Below, one piece after another: positions 34,697 to 34,833 of a stretch of 34,833 nucleotides of DNA. The notes below the pieces were generated by a model, which worked only from the letters and a program-made list of their open reading frames with translations, ran no database searches and was not told the origin of the DNA. The position numbers and the translations under genes are program-made. Position 1 is the first letter of the stretch, and each line of letters starts with the position of its first letter. This DNA is from an uncultured Anaerolineae bacterium (GTDB lineage: Bacteria > Chloroflexota > Anaerolineae > J036 > Brachytrichaceae): positions 1-34,833 of the forward strand of contig CALBEF010000005.1 in the NCBI GenBank assembly GCA_937927775.1, written 5' to 3'.

Positions 34697-34833
34697 ATGA
34701 ACCTTAAAGAACTGGTTGTCCGCAATCGCAGCTACCGGCGTTTCCATCAGGACGCGCCGGTCGATCTGAATACGCTCACGGAACTGGTTGACCTGGCCCG
34801 GCTGTCGGCGTCGGGGCGCAACCTGCAGCCGCT
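34697..34833 (+). CDS. Nitroreductase family protein, N-terminal part (3' end outside window)
   Basis: A complete GGAGG SD (34685-34689) precedes the ATG at 34697. The frame then reads MNLKELVVRNRSYRRF and continues to SASGRNLQP at the window edge. The R-x-S-x-R-x-F pattern and the later SGRNxQP motif are the FMN-phosphate and flavin-binding residues of nitroreductase-fold flavoproteins. Only 45 codons are visible, so the substrate class is unknown. Confidence 0.8.
   Translation, partial: MNLKELVVRNRSYRRFHQDAPVDLNTLTELVDLARLSASGRNLQP

Overview
The window is a GC-rich bacterial chromosome segment, almost fully coding, with no tRNA, rRNA, CRISPR array or intact transposase gene that I can see. 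The best guess at phylum is Chloroflexota (Anaerolineae-like). The reasons are the mix of house-keeping and carbohydrate genes, a potassium-independent proton pyrophosphatase, and an FMN-riboswitch-controlled RibXYZ-type riboflavin importer, an arrangement known from Chloroflexus relatives. Many intergenic gaps also carry short tandem repeats. The assignment rests on gene content only; no similarity search was possible.

Layout. 1-5.1 kb: end of a GT4 glycosyltransferase, a cyclophilin, the membrane pyrophosphatase hppA (minus) and a UbiD-family decarboxylase (plus). 5.1-6.6 kb (minus): thymidine kinase, then a small unknown protein overlapping a C39-like cysteine peptidase. 6.7-10.2 kb: a three-gene ABC-2 exporter operon. 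10.3-11.7 kb: a two-domain rhodanese and a small Rieske ferredoxin. 11.7-14.8 kb: an FMN riboswitch followed by permease, lipoprotein and ATPase genes of a probable riboflavin importer. 14.8-16.6 kb (minus): argF and the diadenylate cyclase cdaA. 16.7-18.4 kb: a membrane protein of the alkaline-phosphatase fold that seems to have lost its metal-binding residues.

18.5-21.0 kb holds a GH4 glycosidase and a sugar-phosphate isomerase-like gene. These are followed by an intrinsic terminator split by a 232-bp MITE-like element, and by a truncated creatininase gene. 21.5-26.2 kb: glgA, an unrecognised 384-aa protein, xseA (minus) and an esterase (minus). 26.5-29.4 kb: an unrecognised 311-aa protein, a PhyH-type dioxygenase and a GH130 enzyme (both minus). 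29.5-34.8 kb: a GH2 glycosidase (minus), an amidohydrolase, an AAA/DUF4143 ATPase, the C-terminal remnant of an RraA-family gene, and the start of a nitroreductase.

How it works together. The GH4, isomerase, GH130, GH2, amidohydrolase, PhyH and RraA/creatininase remnants suggest breakdown of plant-type or mannan/uronate glycosides. Three of these loci show decay or insertion. Two kinds of gene start are visible. Some genes have a clear Shine-Dalgarno (SD) sequence. Others have none but carry a -10-like hexamer only 6-13 nt before the start codon, which suggests leaderless or near-leaderless mRNAs. Intergenic gaps repeatedly contain 7-bp and 9-bp tandem repeats.

The most notable items are the FMN riboswitch with an apparent SD-sequestering switch, the MITE inside a terminator loop, the heptamer array that forms the whole leader of xseA, and the phosphatase-fold pseudoenzyme.
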